In this document: positions 50,128 to 59,032 of the stretch, piece by piece | Numbering within the stretch: the first letter of the stretch is position 1 | Layout: the number at the start of each line of letters is the position of its first letter | NCBI GenBank assembly: GCA_905215385.1 | Contig: CAJMPY010000002.1 | Location: 1 to 64,000, forward strand | DNA from: an uncultured bacterium | Lineage (GTDB): Bacteria; Actinomycetota; Coriobacteriia; Coriobacteriales; Coriobacteriaceae | DNA: 64,000 bases | Direction of reading: 5' to 3' | Translations under genes and position numbers: made by a program | Notes under the pieces: model-generated | What the model saw: only the letters and a program-made list of their open reading frames with translations | Database searches by the model: none | What the model was told of the DNA's origin: nothing

Positions 50128-52104
50128 ATGGCGATTCGGACGATGGGGCCGAGCGGACAATACGAGACTGGATTGGATGCTGCCGGTGCGGCGCTGCCCG
50201 AGCTGCTGGCGCCGGCGGGCGGGCTCGACCAGATGCTTGCGGCCATCGCCGCGGGCGCCGATGCCATCTATGCGGGGTTGGGCGGCTTTAACGCCCGTGT
50301 GAGCGCCCATGGCTTTACGGATAACGAGTTTGCGCGCGGCTGCGCCGTGGCGCATGCCCATGGCGTGCGTGTGTACGTAACGCTCAACGTGTTCGTGTTT
50401 GACGATGAGTTGTCCGACGCGGTGGCGTTGGGAGCTCATGCACTGGAGCTGGGCGCCGATGCTCTGATTGTCGCCGATGCCGGGTTGGCCTGCGCGCTGC
50501 GCGCGGCGATTCCCGGGGTCGAGATTCACCTGTCCACGCAGGCGGGCGCTCATAGCGAGGGTGCCGTGCGGCTTGCCGCCGATGAGCTGGGGGTCGAGCG
50601 CGTGACGACGGCACGCGAGCTGACGGTCGACGAGATTGCGGCGCTATGTGCCACGGGCGTGCCCATCGAGGTATTCTGCCACGGTGCGATTTGCATCGGC
50701 TATTCGGGGGCGTGCGAGTTCTCGGCCCTGCGGCGTGGGCGCTCGGCGATGCGCGGCGACTGCACGCAGCCGTGCCGTCTGGCGTACGACCTAGTGGACG
50801 AGGCGGGGCAGAGTGTTGTTGCCGTCGAGGGAGACCGCCTGCTTTGTCCGCGTGACTATCTGGGTATCGCGCACCTGCCCGAGCTTGTTGCCGCCGGCGT
50901 GGCATCGCTCAAGATCGAGGGACGCATGAAGAATCCCGATTACGTATTCAACGTGGTGAGGGTGTGGCGTCGGGCACTCGATATGCTGTGCGACGGCGCG
51001 TGGGACTCCGGTGCCGTGGAAGAGCTTGAACGCGAGCTGGGAAGGTCGTTTAACCGTGGGTTTACCGATGCTTACCTGCGGGGTCGTTCGGGTGCCGAGC
51101 TCATGAGCTTTGAGCGCGCGATCAACCAGGGCGTGCGCGTGGGGCGCTTGGTCGCTGTGGGCCACGAAGAGGTGACCGTTGAGCTCGATGCCGCCGTGGC
51201 GGCGGGTGACACGCTCGAGATTCGGTTCTATCCGGGTGTCGACGCGCGTCCCGATGTGCCCAAGCGCTGGCCGCAGGTGCCCTGCCCGGTGGATGCCGCA
51301 GCGGGGAAGCGCGTCGTCGTGCATTGCAAGCGTAAGGTGGACGCGGGCTGCGAGGTCTATCTGATTCGCAGCGCCGGCGTGTTGGATCAGACGACGGCGG
51401 TGTTGGAGCGCATGCGGGCCGAGGCGGATGCGATTGCGCCCGTTGCGCGTGCCGTTGAGGTGCTGCCCTTTGAGGACGCTGCGGTGGATGGCGGCGCGTC
51501 GACGGAGTTGGCGGGGTCGGCGGGGCCGGTAAAGCGCGAGGATTTTGCTCGTATGGTCTTTGCCTGGGAGCTGATGGATGTGGGTCCGCGCGATGAGCGA
51601 GATCTGTCCGATACAACGGTGGTGCTCGACGAAGTGTGCCGCGCGGGCGACGCCGAGCGGACTCGGGCGCTTATGCAGCGTGCCGGGCGCGTCGTCTGCC
51701 GCAATCTGGGACAAGTGGCGATGGCCCGCGAGCTGGGCACAACGTTTGACGTGGCGGCGCCGGTGTTCTGTGCCAATCGGGCCACGCTTACCTGGCTGCG
51801 CGGACTCGGTGCGGGGCGGGTGTGCTTGTCGGCCGAGTTGCTCGGCAATGATGCGGAGCGTGTTGCCGAGCTTGCCGCTTGCCCCGGTGTCTTGGGGCCT
51901 GTCGATGCCGACCGTCCCGAGATCATGGTGTGCGAGCACTGCTTGCTGACTGCCGAGGGCGCCTGCGCCACGGATGCAACGGGGCAGGTCCGTTGCCGTG
52001 ACTGCTCGCGCCGTCAGCAGGCGCGCTTTTTGGTCGAACGTGACGGCACGCGTTTGCCGGTCGTTATCGACGCGTGCGGCAGGACGAGGATTTTCCTGTC
52101 GTAG
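50128..52104 (+). CDS. U32 family protein (RlhA/TrhP-like), second copy
   Basis: A 658-residue paralogue of the gene at 3905-6397. It has LLAPAGG at 26-32, the U32 signature EVFCHGAICIGYSGACEFS at 181-199, CTQPC at 212-216, and C-terminal CEHCLL and CRDCSR cysteines. An RNA C5-hydroxylase role is expected from the family. ATG 50128 is chosen because AAGGAG lies 7 bases upstream; another ATG lies 27 bases earlier. It is divergent from the PBP gene and followed by tyrS. Confidence 0.82.
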   Translation: MAIRTMGPSGQYETGLDAAGAALPELLAPAGGLDQMLAAIAAGADAIYAGLGGFNARVSAHGFTDNEFARGCAVAHAHGVRVYVTLNVFVFDDELSDAVALGAHALELGADALIVADAGLACALRAAIPGVEIHLSTQAGAHSEGAVRLAADELGVERVTTARELTVDEIAALCATGVPIEVFCHGAICIGYSGACEFSALRRGRSAMRGDCTQPCRLAYDLVDEAGQSVVAVEGDRLLCPRDYLGIAHLPELVAAGVASLKIEGRMKNPDYVFNVVRVWRRALDMLCDGAWDSGAVEELERELGRSFNRGFTDAYLRGRSGAELMSFERAINQGVRVGRLVAVGHEEVTVELDAAVAAGDTLEIRFYPGVDARPDVPKRWPQVPCPVDAAAGKRVVVHCKRKVDAGCEVYLIRSAGVLDQTTAVLERMRAEADAIAPVARAVEVLPFEDAAVDGGASTELAGSAGPVKREDFARMVFAWELMDVGPRDERDLSDTTVVLDEVCRAGDAERTRALMQRAGRVVCRNLGQVAMARELGTTFDVAAPVFCANRATLTWLRGLGAGRVCLSAELLGNDAERVAELAACPGVLGPVDADRPEIMVCEHCLLTAEGACATDATGQVRCRDCSRRQQARFLVERDGTRLPVVIDACGRTRIFLS

Positions 52105-52201
52105 GTGTTCGGCCGCGCCGTTTTGGTTATTATGAGTGGGTTTATGAACTTCGAGCACCGCCGTATCCGGTGAGGGTGCTATAGCAAAAGGAGGATACCC
52201 A

Positions 52202-53413
52202 ATGCTGTCTGTCGACGAGCAAATGCGTATCATCACCTCGGGCGCAGCGCAGATCGTCCCCGAGGCCGACCTTCGCAAGAAGCTTGAGAAGGGCGAGCCC
52301 CTCAACATCAAGCTCGGCGTCGATCCCACCAGCCCCGACCTGCACCTGGGCCATGCCGTGCCCCTGCGCAAGATGCGTCAGTTCCAGGACCTGGGCCACA
52401 AGGTCACCCTCATCATCGGTAACGGCACCGCACTGATCGGCGATCCTTCGGGCAAGAATTCCACCCGCCCGCAGCTTTCGCAGGAGCAGATTGAGGCCAA
52501 CGCCGAGACCTACGTGAGCCAGGCCATGAAGATCCTGGATCCCGAGAAGACCACCATCGTGCACAACGGCGACTGGATCCTGTCGATGGATCTGGCCGGC
52601 CTGCTGCAGGTGTGCTCCAAGTTCACCGTCGCCCGCATCCTCGAGCGCGATGACTTTACCAAGCGCTACCAGTCCCAGACGCCGATCGCCCTCCACGAGT
52701 TCCTGTACCCCGTGATGCAGGCCTTCGACTCCGTTCAGATCAAGGCCGACGTGGAGATGGGCGGCACCGACCAGCTCTTCAACCTGCTCGCCGGCCGCGA
52801 GCTCATGGAGAAGATGGGCATGGAGCCGCAGATCGCGCTTACCATGCCGCTGCTCGAGGGCACCGATGGCGTGCGCAAGATGTCCAAGTCCTACGGCAAC
52901 TACATCGGCCTGACCGATGCTCCCAAGGATATGTTCGGCAAGACGATGTCCATCCCCGACGAGATGATCGGCAAGTACTATCGTCTGGCCAGCTCGCTCA
53001 CCCCGGCCGAGGTCGACAAGATCGACGCTGCCCTGGCCGACGGTTCCGCCGATCCCTATGAGCTCAAGCGCGCGCTGGGCCGCGACCTGTGCGACACCTA
53101 TCACGGCGCCGGTGCCGGTGACGAGGCTCAGGCCGAGTTCGACCGCGTGTTCAAGGAGGGCCAGCTTGCCGACTTCCCCGAGAAGCATGTCGAGCTGACC
53201 GTCAACGACGAGGGCCAGATCTACCTCGCAGGCCTGCTTAAGGACCTGGGCCTTTCGGCGAGCGCCGGCCAGGCCCGTCGCGACATTGACGGCGGCGGCG
53301 TCAAGATCAACGGCGAGGCGGTGGCTCCCAAGAGCTACAACATCGACCCGAGCGCCCTCAAGCTGGGCGACACCCTCTCAGTAGGCAAGCGCAAGGGCTT
53401 TAAGTTGGTCTAG
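52202..53413 (+). CDS. tyrS: Tyrosyl-tRNA synthetase
   Basis: A 403-residue class I synthetase. The HIGH-type motif is HLGHAV (residues 48-53), KMSKS is in GVRKMSKSYGN, and an S4 RNA-binding domain ends the protein (SAGQARRDIDGGGVKINGE). Length and QIKADVEMGGTDQLFNLL suit a TyrRS. AAAGGAGG precedes the ATG. The 97-base leader is too short for a T-box, and contains only a small AGCACC/GGTGCT hairpin. Confidence 0.94.
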   Translation: MLSVDEQMRIITSGAAQIVPEADLRKKLEKGEPLNIKLGVDPTSPDLHLGHAVPLRKMRQFQDLGHKVTLIIGNGTALIGDPSGKNSTRPQLSQEQIEANAETYVSQAMKILDPEKTTIVHNGDWILSMDLAGLLQVCSKFTVARILERDDFTKRYQSQTPIALHEFLYPVMQAFDSVQIKADVEMGGTDQLFNLLAGRELMEKMGMEPQIALTMPLLEGTDGVRKMSKSYGNYIGLTDAPKDMFGKTMSIPDEMIGKYYRLASSLTPAEVDKIDAALADGSADPYELKRALGRDLCDTYHGAGAGDEAQAEFDRVFKEGQLADFPEKHVELTVNDEGQIYLAGLLKDLGLSASAGQARRDIDGGGVKINGEAVAPKSYNIDPSALKLGDTLSVGKRKGFKLV

Positions 53414-53443
53414 CAAGTAGGTCAACCTAACATGTGCAATAGG

Positions 53444-53478
53444 GCCGCAGCCGGAACGATTCCGGCTGCGGCTTTTTT
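53444..53478 (+). terminator. tyrS terminator
   Basis: GCCGCAGCCGGAA and TTCCGGCTGCGGC form a perfect 13-bp stem with a 3-base loop, followed by six Ts. Confidence 0.95.
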
Positions 53479-53615
53479 GGCACTTGGGGACGTTCCTTTT
53501 GTGCCGGCACTTTGGGACACTCCTTGTCATTGGTACAAAGCAACCTGCCCCCATTGCGCCAAGCGGCGTGTGCCGTTAAACGGAGGGGGTGTATTCCCGA
53601 CCCATCGTTTGGGCA

Positions 53616-53669
53616 TACAATGGCTATTGTCTTGCTGCGGTGAAGGTCTGTCCGCTCCGCAGCTTTTTT
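53616..53669 (+). promoter_or_regulatory. Possible promoter and attenuator-like hairpin before adenine deaminase
   Basis: TACAAT at 53616-53621 may be a -10 box. GCTGCGG (53634-53640) pairs with CCGCAGC (53657-53663), followed directly by six Ts and, 12 bases later, by AAAGGAG of the deaminase gene. If transcription starts upstream, this terminator-like stem would have to be read through or opened. The sequence does not match the purine riboswitch core. Confidence 0.5.
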
Positions 53670-53689
53670 CTACAGTTAAAGGAGTATGT

Positions 53690-55510
53690 ATGTCCGTTGA
53701 GGTCATGAGGTCTGTGATCGAGGCCGCTGAGGGTCGCGTGCCCGTCGACACGCTGTTTACCAATGCGCAGATTGTCGACGTGTACGGTCAGCGCGTGGCG
53801 CCCGGTAGCGTTGCCGTCAAGGACGGTCTGATCGTCGGCGTGCTCTACGACGGTCGCGACGATGCCGCCGGTACCTATGAGGCTGCCGAGGTTATCGACT
53901 GCCAGGGTCGCTATCTCGCCCCCGGCTTTATCGACGGACATCTGCACATTGAGTCCTCGAACATCCGCCCCGCCGAGTATGCGCGCATGGCGGCGACGCG
54001 CGGTACTACCACCGCCATTGCCGACAGCCACGAGATCGCCAACGTGGCGGGCCTGGACGGCCTGCACTTTATGATCGAGGACGGTCGCCGCGCGCCCATT
54101 TCCATCAAGTACATGATGCCCTCGTGCGTGCCCGCGCTGCCCGATGAGCAAGCGGGCGCTGTGATTACCGCCGCTGACATGCAGGCGTTTTTTGCCGAGC
54201 ATCCGGGCGATGTTTTTGGCCTGGGCGAGATGATGAACCTGCCGGGTGTCTTTATGACCGACCCCGAGACCTGTGCTCGCATCGATGCTGCCAACCAGAC
54301 GCCGTCCAAGCAGGTCGACGGCCATGCACCGCTCATTGCCGGCAAGGACCTTAATGCCTATGCCGCGGCGGGCATTATCGCCGATCACGAGTCGACGATT
54401 CCCGAGGAGGCGCTCGATAAACTGTCTCGTGGCATGTACGTGATGCTGCGCGAGGGCACGTGCAGCCATGACCTGGCCAATCTGTCGCCGATGCTGCTGG
54501 AGAACCCCGCGCGCGCCCGCCGCTGCTGCTTTGCGACTGACGACCGCGCCCCTTCCGATGCGCTTGCGACTGGCATGATCGACAATGCCTGCCGCGTGGC
54601 GATTGAGGCCGGTATCGACCCCGTGGTCGCTATCTCTATGGCGTCCCTCTCCACGGCCGAGGCGTTTGGCCTGGATCACGGCTGCCGCGACCCGCACGAG
54701 CTGCGTGGTGCGATTGCCCCGGGCAAGCGTGCCGACCTGCTGGTGCTCAATGACCTGACGTTTGCTACGGCTCCGCATCGAGTATATGCCGCCGGTGCTC
54801 TGGTGGCGCAGGACGGCACCTTTGTGGGCGAGATCGCACCCGAGATGGCCGAGGTTGCGGCCCTTGCCGATGAGCTGCGCGCCTCCGTTAAGCTGCCGAA
54901 GCTTTCGCTCGACGTGTTTGACTATGCCTTTAAGCCGGGCGAGGCCGTTATCGATGTCATCCCGGGTATGGCTATCACGGGTATGGCTCGCCCCGAGAGC
55001 GCCGAGGGCCTGCGCCGCATTATGCTGATCGAGCGCCACGGCCGCGGCGTGTCGCTGCAGGCCGAGGGCGCCGACGGTGACGGCCCCGCGGGTCTGGGCT
55101 TGGTTGGCAAGCATATCGGTCGCGGCTGGGTGCGCGGCTTTACCATCACGGGTGGCGCCATTGCCTCCACGATTGGCCACGACTCGCACAACGTGTGCGT
55201 GGTGGGCGACAATGCGGCGGATATGATGGCTGCCGTTGAGGCCGTGGGCCAGGGCGGCCACGTGCTGGTGCGCAACGGCGAGGTCGTGGCGCGCATTCCG
55301 CTGGCGCTCGGTGGCCTTATGAGCGAGGGCACGGCCGAGGATGTCGCCGCGCAGCACGACGACTTTATGGTCAAGGCGCGCGCCATGGGTATCGAGCCGC
55401 CGCTCGACCCCATCATGGGCATCATTTTCCTGCCCCTGCCGGTAATCCCGACGCTCCGCATCCGCCCCGAGGGCATGTTCGACGTCACGACCTTCACCTA
55501 CGCCGACTAG
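53690..55510 (+). CDS. adeC: Adenine deaminase
   Basis: A 606-residue amidohydrolase converting adenine to hypoxanthine and ammonia. The first metal motif is GFIDGHLHIESS (His84, His86, with Glu88), and ATDDRAPSDAL and the C-terminal LPVIPTLRIRPEGMFD are typical of bacterial AdeC. The start is set by AAAGGAG before MSVEVM; the frame is open upstream but crosses the terminator. Its product would enter the hypoxanthine/xanthine route encoded at 8-34 kb. Confidence 0.94.
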   Translation: MSVEVMRSVIEAAEGRVPVDTLFTNAQIVDVYGQRVAPGSVAVKDGLIVGVLYDGRDDAAGTYEAAEVIDCQGRYLAPGFIDGHLHIESSNIRPAEYARMAATRGTTTAIADSHEIANVAGLDGLHFMIEDGRRAPISIKYMMPSCVPALPDEQAGAVITAADMQAFFAEHPGDVFGLGEMMNLPGVFMTDPETCARIDAANQTPSKQVDGHAPLIAGKDLNAYAAAGIIADHESTIPEEALDKLSRGMYVMLREGTCSHDLANLSPMLLENPARARRCCFATDDRAPSDALATGMIDNACRVAIEAGIDPVVAISMASLSTAEAFGLDHGCRDPHELRGAIAPGKRADLLVLNDLTFATAPHRVYAAGALVAQDGTFVGEIAPEMAEVAALADELRASVKLPKLSLDVFDYAFKPGEAVIDVIPGMAITGMARPESAEGLRRIMLIERHGRGVSLQAEGADGDGPAGLGLVGKHIGRGWVRGFTITGGAIASTIGHDSHNVCVVGDNAADMMAAVEAVGQGGHVLVRNGEVVARIPLALGGLMSEGTAEDVAAQHDDFMVKARAMGIEPPLDPIMGIIFLPLPVIPTLRIRPEGMFDVTTFTYAD

Positions 55511-55546
55511 TCATCGGGGACGTTCTTAAACGACTAGCCGTCGGGG
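55504..55546 (+). repeat. 43-bp inverted repeat flanking the Cof gene, left copy
   Basis: These 43 bases, beginning in the adeC stop region, match the reverse complement of 56574-56616 at 38 of 43 positions, including 22 identical bases in a row (55516-55537). The pair encloses the Cof-type gene at 55709-56503. Confidence 0.75.
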
Positions 55547-55641
55547 TGGCGTGTCGCCTGACGCCGCGACCGTGAGACCTCTGGCATGTGTGAGCTATTT
55601 GCCAGGTCCTTGTAACGTTTACGCCCGCGGAGTCTTATTTG

Positions 55642-55703
55642 AGCTCCCTTTGGGTACGTTGGAATCGGATACACGTTCGATTCCAACAAGCCCGAAGGGA
55701 GCT
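55642..55703 (+). promoter_or_regulatory. Hairpin enclosing the ribosome binding site of the Cof gene
   Basis: AGCTCCCTT (55642-55650) pairs with AAGGGAGCT (55695-55703), and inside it GTTGGAATCG (55658-55667) pairs perfectly with CGATTCCAAC (55678-55687). The right outer arm contains AAGGGAG, the only good Shine-Dalgarno for the ATG at 55709, and is followed by TTTTCT. The same structure can thus act as a terminator for adeC transcripts or hide the ribosome binding site. Confidence 0.72.
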
Positions 55704-55708
55704 TTTCT

Positions 55709-56503
55709 ATGTTTAAACTGATTGCATCCGATATGGACGGCACACTGCTTGACGAAAACGGCCAGGTGCCTCCCGAGACCTACGAACTGATTCTGGCGCT
55801 ACACGAGCATGGCGTGCATTTCGCCGCATCGTCAGGTCGTCGCTACGATCGCCTGTGCGAGTTCTTTGCGCCCGTTCGCGACAAGATGGACTTTGTCGCC
55901 GCTAACGGCGCCCAAGTCTACGCCGACGGTAAGATGGTAGACCGTGAGGTGTATTCCCACCTGGCGATTCGAAGGCTCGCCCAAGCCGTCAGGACGTTTC
56001 CCAATCTGCATCTTGCGCTCTTTGACCGAACCAAGTCCTTCCTGCTCGATGACGAGTGCAAGTTCGTGCGTGAGGTCGATAAGGACCTTCCCAATGCCGA
56101 GCGTATTTGGGAGCTGCCCGATCCCAGCGTAAATATTATCAAAGCGAGTATCTTTTGCGACGACAGTGCGGTTATGGACAGTGCGTACGTGCTACAGCGC
56201 GAACTTGGTCAGCTCTTTACTTTTGCGCCTTCGGGCAACGCGTGGATCGATGCCATGCAGCCTGGTGTGTCGAAGGCCTCGGGTATCGCGCAGCTCGCGG
56301 AGCATTACGGCATTGGTCGCGACGAGGTCATGGCGTTTGGCGACTCGATGAACGATTACGAGATCATTCGCTTTGTCGGCATGGGCTGCGCGATGGAAAA
56401 CGCGCGTCCTGCGCTCAAGGCCGTTGCCGATCGTGTGGTGGGGCACAACCGCGACCACGCCGTCCAGCAGGAGCTCCGTCGCGTGCTGGAGGGCCTCGCC
56501 TAG
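55709..56503 (+). CDS. Cof-type HAD-IIB phosphatase
   Basis: A 264-residue HAD phosphatase with motif I DMDGTLL at 8-14 (Asp8 nucleophile), a cap domain, and GDSMNDYEI carrying the late acidic motif. These enzymes dephosphorylate sugar phosphates, flavin or PLP-type substrates; the substrate is not predictable. Its ribosome binding site is inside a long hairpin and the gene is enclosed by a 43-bp inverted repeat, both unusual for this family. Confidence 0.88.
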   Translation: MFKLIASDMDGTLLDENGQVPPETYELILALHEHGVHFAASSGRRYDRLCEFFAPVRDKMDFVAANGAQVYADGKMVDREVYSHLAIRRLAQAVRTFPNLHLALFDRTKSFLLDDECKFVREVDKDLPNAERIWELPDPSVNIIKASIFCDDSAVMDSAYVLQRELGQLFTFAPSGNAWIDAMQPGVSKASGIAQLAEHYGIGRDEVMAFGDSMNDYEIIRFVGMGCAMENARPALKAVADRVVGHNRDHAVQQELRRVLEGLA

Positions 56504-56573
56504 ACCGGCAGTTGGGTGTTCCCATTATGTCGACAGCCGGGGACGGTCCTTGCACGAACTGCGCGAAGACTGT

Positions 56574-56616
56574 CCCCAACGACTAGTCGTTTAAGAACGT
56601 CCCCAACGACTAGGCG
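56574..56616 (-). repeat. 43-bp inverted repeat flanking the Cof gene, right copy
   Basis: Reverse-complement partner of 55504-55546 with five differences. It overlaps the last two codons and stop of the convergent HAD gene at 56610. A further GGGGACGGTCC...GACTGTCCCC pair lies just before it (56538-56577). Confidence 0.75.
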
Positions 56617-57452
56617 AGGGCGGCCATGATGGTGCGGGCGACGCCGTCGTGGTCGTTGTCGTATTCGGTGATGGCGTCGGCGGCCTCGCGATCTTCGGGC
56701 TCGGCGTTGATCATGGCCATGCCGTGGCCCGCTGCCTGCAGCATGGGGATGTCGTTGATGTTGTCGCCGAACGCCCAGGCGTCGGCGAGACGCTCGCCCA
56801 GATGCTCACATAGCCACGTGAGGGCCGTTCCCTTGGTGGCGCCCTCACCCATGACCTCGATATTCATGGCGTAAGAACGCGTGACCTCAATGCCTCCGAG
56901 CGTGTCGAGCTCCGCCGCGATGGCGTCGCGATCGGCCGGGTCGTGCCAGTACATGGCGATGCGTTCGAGCGTCTCGACCCCGTCGATCTTACTGTCGATA
57001 TCCATGTCGATCGGTGTTCGTGTGCGCTTGAGCGAAGCCGCGATGTGGGGGTCACCGCCGCAGAACTCATCCAGGCGCCCGTAAAGCGAGCGGGGGAGGA
57101 AGCACTGCCCATCCGCGAAGATATCGAAGGTCACATCGTGGCCGGCGGCGATGCGATGGACGCGATGGGCAATGCCGCGATCGAGCGGACGGCTCAAAAT
57201 GCGCGTGGCGCGCGAGGCATCGTTGGGCACATCGTCGTCGAGCTGCCAGACGCTGGCGCCATTGGCGCAGACCGCGTAGTGCACGGCAGGATGGGCGAGG
57301 ATGGGCTCAAAGATGCCCGACAGCGGACGTCCCGTGCAGGGCACAAATTCAATTCCGCGTCGAGCGAGTTCGTCGAGCATCGACCAGGTGGCATCGCTCA
57401 TTTGCTTATCGCTCGTCAGCAGCGTTCCGTCCATATCGGAAAACACAATCAT
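56610..57452 (-). CDS. Cof-type HAD-IIB phosphatase, second gene
   Basis: A 280-residue protein with DMDGTLL at 6-12 and GDNINDIPM near the C-terminus, so all HAD motifs are visible. It is convergent with the other Cof-type gene and only distantly similar to it. It lies downstream of citrate synthase on the opposite side of a terminator. Substrate unknown. Confidence 0.87.
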   Translation of the reverse strand: MIVFSDMDGTLLTSDKQMSDATWSMLDELARRGIEFVPCTGRPLSGIFEPILAHPAVHYAVCANGASVWQLDDDVPNDASRATRILSRPLDRGIAHRVHRIAAGHDVTFDIFADGQCFLPRSLYGRLDEFCGGDPHIAASLKRTRTPIDMDIDSKIDGVETLERIAMYWHDPADRDAIAAELDTLGGIEVTRSYAMNIEVMGEGATKGTALTWLCEHLGERLADAWAFGDNINDIPMLQAAGHGMAMINAEPEDREAADAITEYDNDHDGVARTIMAALA

Positions 57453-57477
57453 TTGATACAGCCCTTTCTGCTGGCAT

Positions 57478-57516
57478 AAAAAGCGTGGCCGAGGGCGGCG
57501 ATGCCCTGGCCACGCT
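57478..57516 (-). terminator. Citrate synthase terminator
   Basis: Read on the minus strand, AGCGTGGCC pairs with GGCCACGCT, with GGGC/GCCC inside, and ends in TTTTT. Confidence 0.85.
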
Positions 57517-57539
57517 CGAGTTCTATAACGGTTCGCGTC

Positions 57540-58958
57540 CTAGCGGTCGGCGAGCGGCTTGTACGCTAGCGGCTCGATCACCGGACGATAGGCCGGGCGA
57601 ATAATACGGTGCGCGCAGAAGAGCTCTTCCATGCGGTGTGCCGACCAGCCGGCCATGCGGGCGACGGCGAATAGCGGCGTAAAAAGCGTCTCGGGTACGC
57701 CGAGCATCTTGTAGATAAAGCCCGTGTACAGGTCGATGTTGGCGCAGATGGGCTTGGTCATGCCGTGGTCGCGCATCACCTGCGGTGCCAGGCGCTCGAT
57801 GCGCTCGATGAGCGCGAATTCATCGCCCAGGTCCTTCTTGGCGGCAAGTGTGCGCGCGTAACGGCGGCACACCTCGGCGCGCGGATCGCTCAGCGTGTAG
57901 ACGGCGTGGCCCATGCCGTAGATGAGACCCGTGCCGTCGAAGGCCCGCTTGTCGAGGATCTTGCCCAGGTAGGCTGCGACCTCGTCCTCGTCCTCCCAGT
58001 TGGAGACATGCGCGCGGACGTCCTCGTGCATGGACACGACCTTGGCGTTGGCACCGCCGTGGCGCGGGCCCTTGAGCGAGCCGATAGCCGCGGCATAAGC
58101 GGAATACGGGTCGGTGGCCGAGGAGGACAGCACGCGGCAAGCGAAGGTGGAGTTGTTGCCGCCGCCGTGCTCTGCATGCAGCATGAGCATCACGTCGAGC
58201 AGCATGGCTTCGTCGCGGGTGAACGCCATGCCACCGCGCAAGACCTGTAGGATGGTCTCGGCGGTGGAGAGACCGGGCGTGGGGTGTGGCACGTGAACCT
58301 CGGAGCCGCGAAGCTTGGCAACCGAGGCCATGTGTGCGAAGGCGGCGATGCGGGGGAGACGGGCGAGCATGGAGATGGCGACGTCGATTTCGTGCTCGGG
58401 TGTAATGGCGTCGGGCTCGGCGTCGAAGGCGTAGAGCAGCAGCACGGCGCGCTGAAGCACATTCATGATGCTCGACGACACCGTGGTCATGGGGAACTCG
58501 CGGACGTATTCGTCGCTCAGATGTCTAAAGGCGCCCAGGCGCTCGCAAAAGCCGTCGAGCTCTTCCTTGTTGGGTAGCGAACCCGTGATAAGCAGATAGG
58601 CGACTTCCTCGTAGCCGTAGCGATTCTCGGTCTGGGCATTGTTGACCAGATCCTCGATGCTGTAGCCGCGAAGCGTGAGCTTGCCCTGATCGGGCACGAC
58701 CTTTCCGTCGACCTTGTTGTAGCCGTGCACATCCGAGATGCGAGTGAGGCCCGCGACCACGCCCGAGCCGTCGGCATTGCGCAGGCCGCGCTTGACATTG
58801 TGCTCAACAAACAGGCCCTCGTCATAAGGGTCGGTCGGCAGGCCGTGGTAGAGGTTTTCGCTCTCAGACGAAATCTGGCGGCTTGCTTCGTAATCCAAGA
58901 CCAGACGGCTCAGGTGGTCGTCGAAGCGGTAGTAGATTTTCTTGGCGTCGTAGGCCAT
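57540..58958 (-). CDS. Citrate synthase
   Basis: A 472-residue citrate (Si)-synthase-family enzyme condensing acetyl-CoA and oxaloacetate. Catalytic region motifs are HAEHGGGNNSTF, GPRHGGAN and YGMGHAVYTLSDPRA. The start is MAYDAKKIYY with GGAGAGGAG upstream; the frame extends 7 codons further. It is somewhat longer than the usual 430 residues, with an N-terminal extension. A 2-methylcitrate synthase role cannot be excluded. No other TCA gene is next to it. Confidence 0.9.
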   Translation of the reverse strand: MAYDAKKIYYRFDDHLSRLVLDYEASRQISSESENLYHGLPTDPYDEGLFVEHNVKRGLRNADGSGVVAGLTRISDVHGYNKVDGKVVPDQGKLTLRGYSIEDLVNNAQTENRYGYEEVAYLLITGSLPNKEELDGFCERLGAFRHLSDEYVREFPMTTVSSSIMNVLQRAVLLLYAFDAEPDAITPEHEIDVAISMLARLPRIAAFAHMASVAKLRGSEVHVPHPTPGLSTAETILQVLRGGMAFTRDEAMLLDVMLMLHAEHGGGNNSTFACRVLSSSATDPYSAYAAAIGSLKGPRHGGANAKVVSMHEDVRAHVSNWEDEDEVAAYLGKILDKRAFDGTGLIYGMGHAVYTLSDPRAEVCRRYARTLAAKKDLGDEFALIERIERLAPQVMRDHGMTKPICANIDLYTGFIYKMLGVPETLFTPLFAVARMAGWSAHRMEELFCAHRIIRPAYRPVIEPLAYKPLADR

Positions 58959-59032
58959 GTGCGCTCCTCTCCGGGCCATGTGGTGACGTTGCGCCTGGGC
59001 GCACGTTGGGCCGTCTCCACGCAGCCTGTTCG

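Noticed and set aside
52105..52201. T-box leader before tyrS
   Set aside because: The gap is only 97 bases and lacks a T-box sequence and specifier-loop structure.
53560..53689. Purine riboswitch upstream of adenine deaminase
   Set aside because: The conserved junction sequences of the purine riboswitch are not present; only a simple terminator-like stem is seen.
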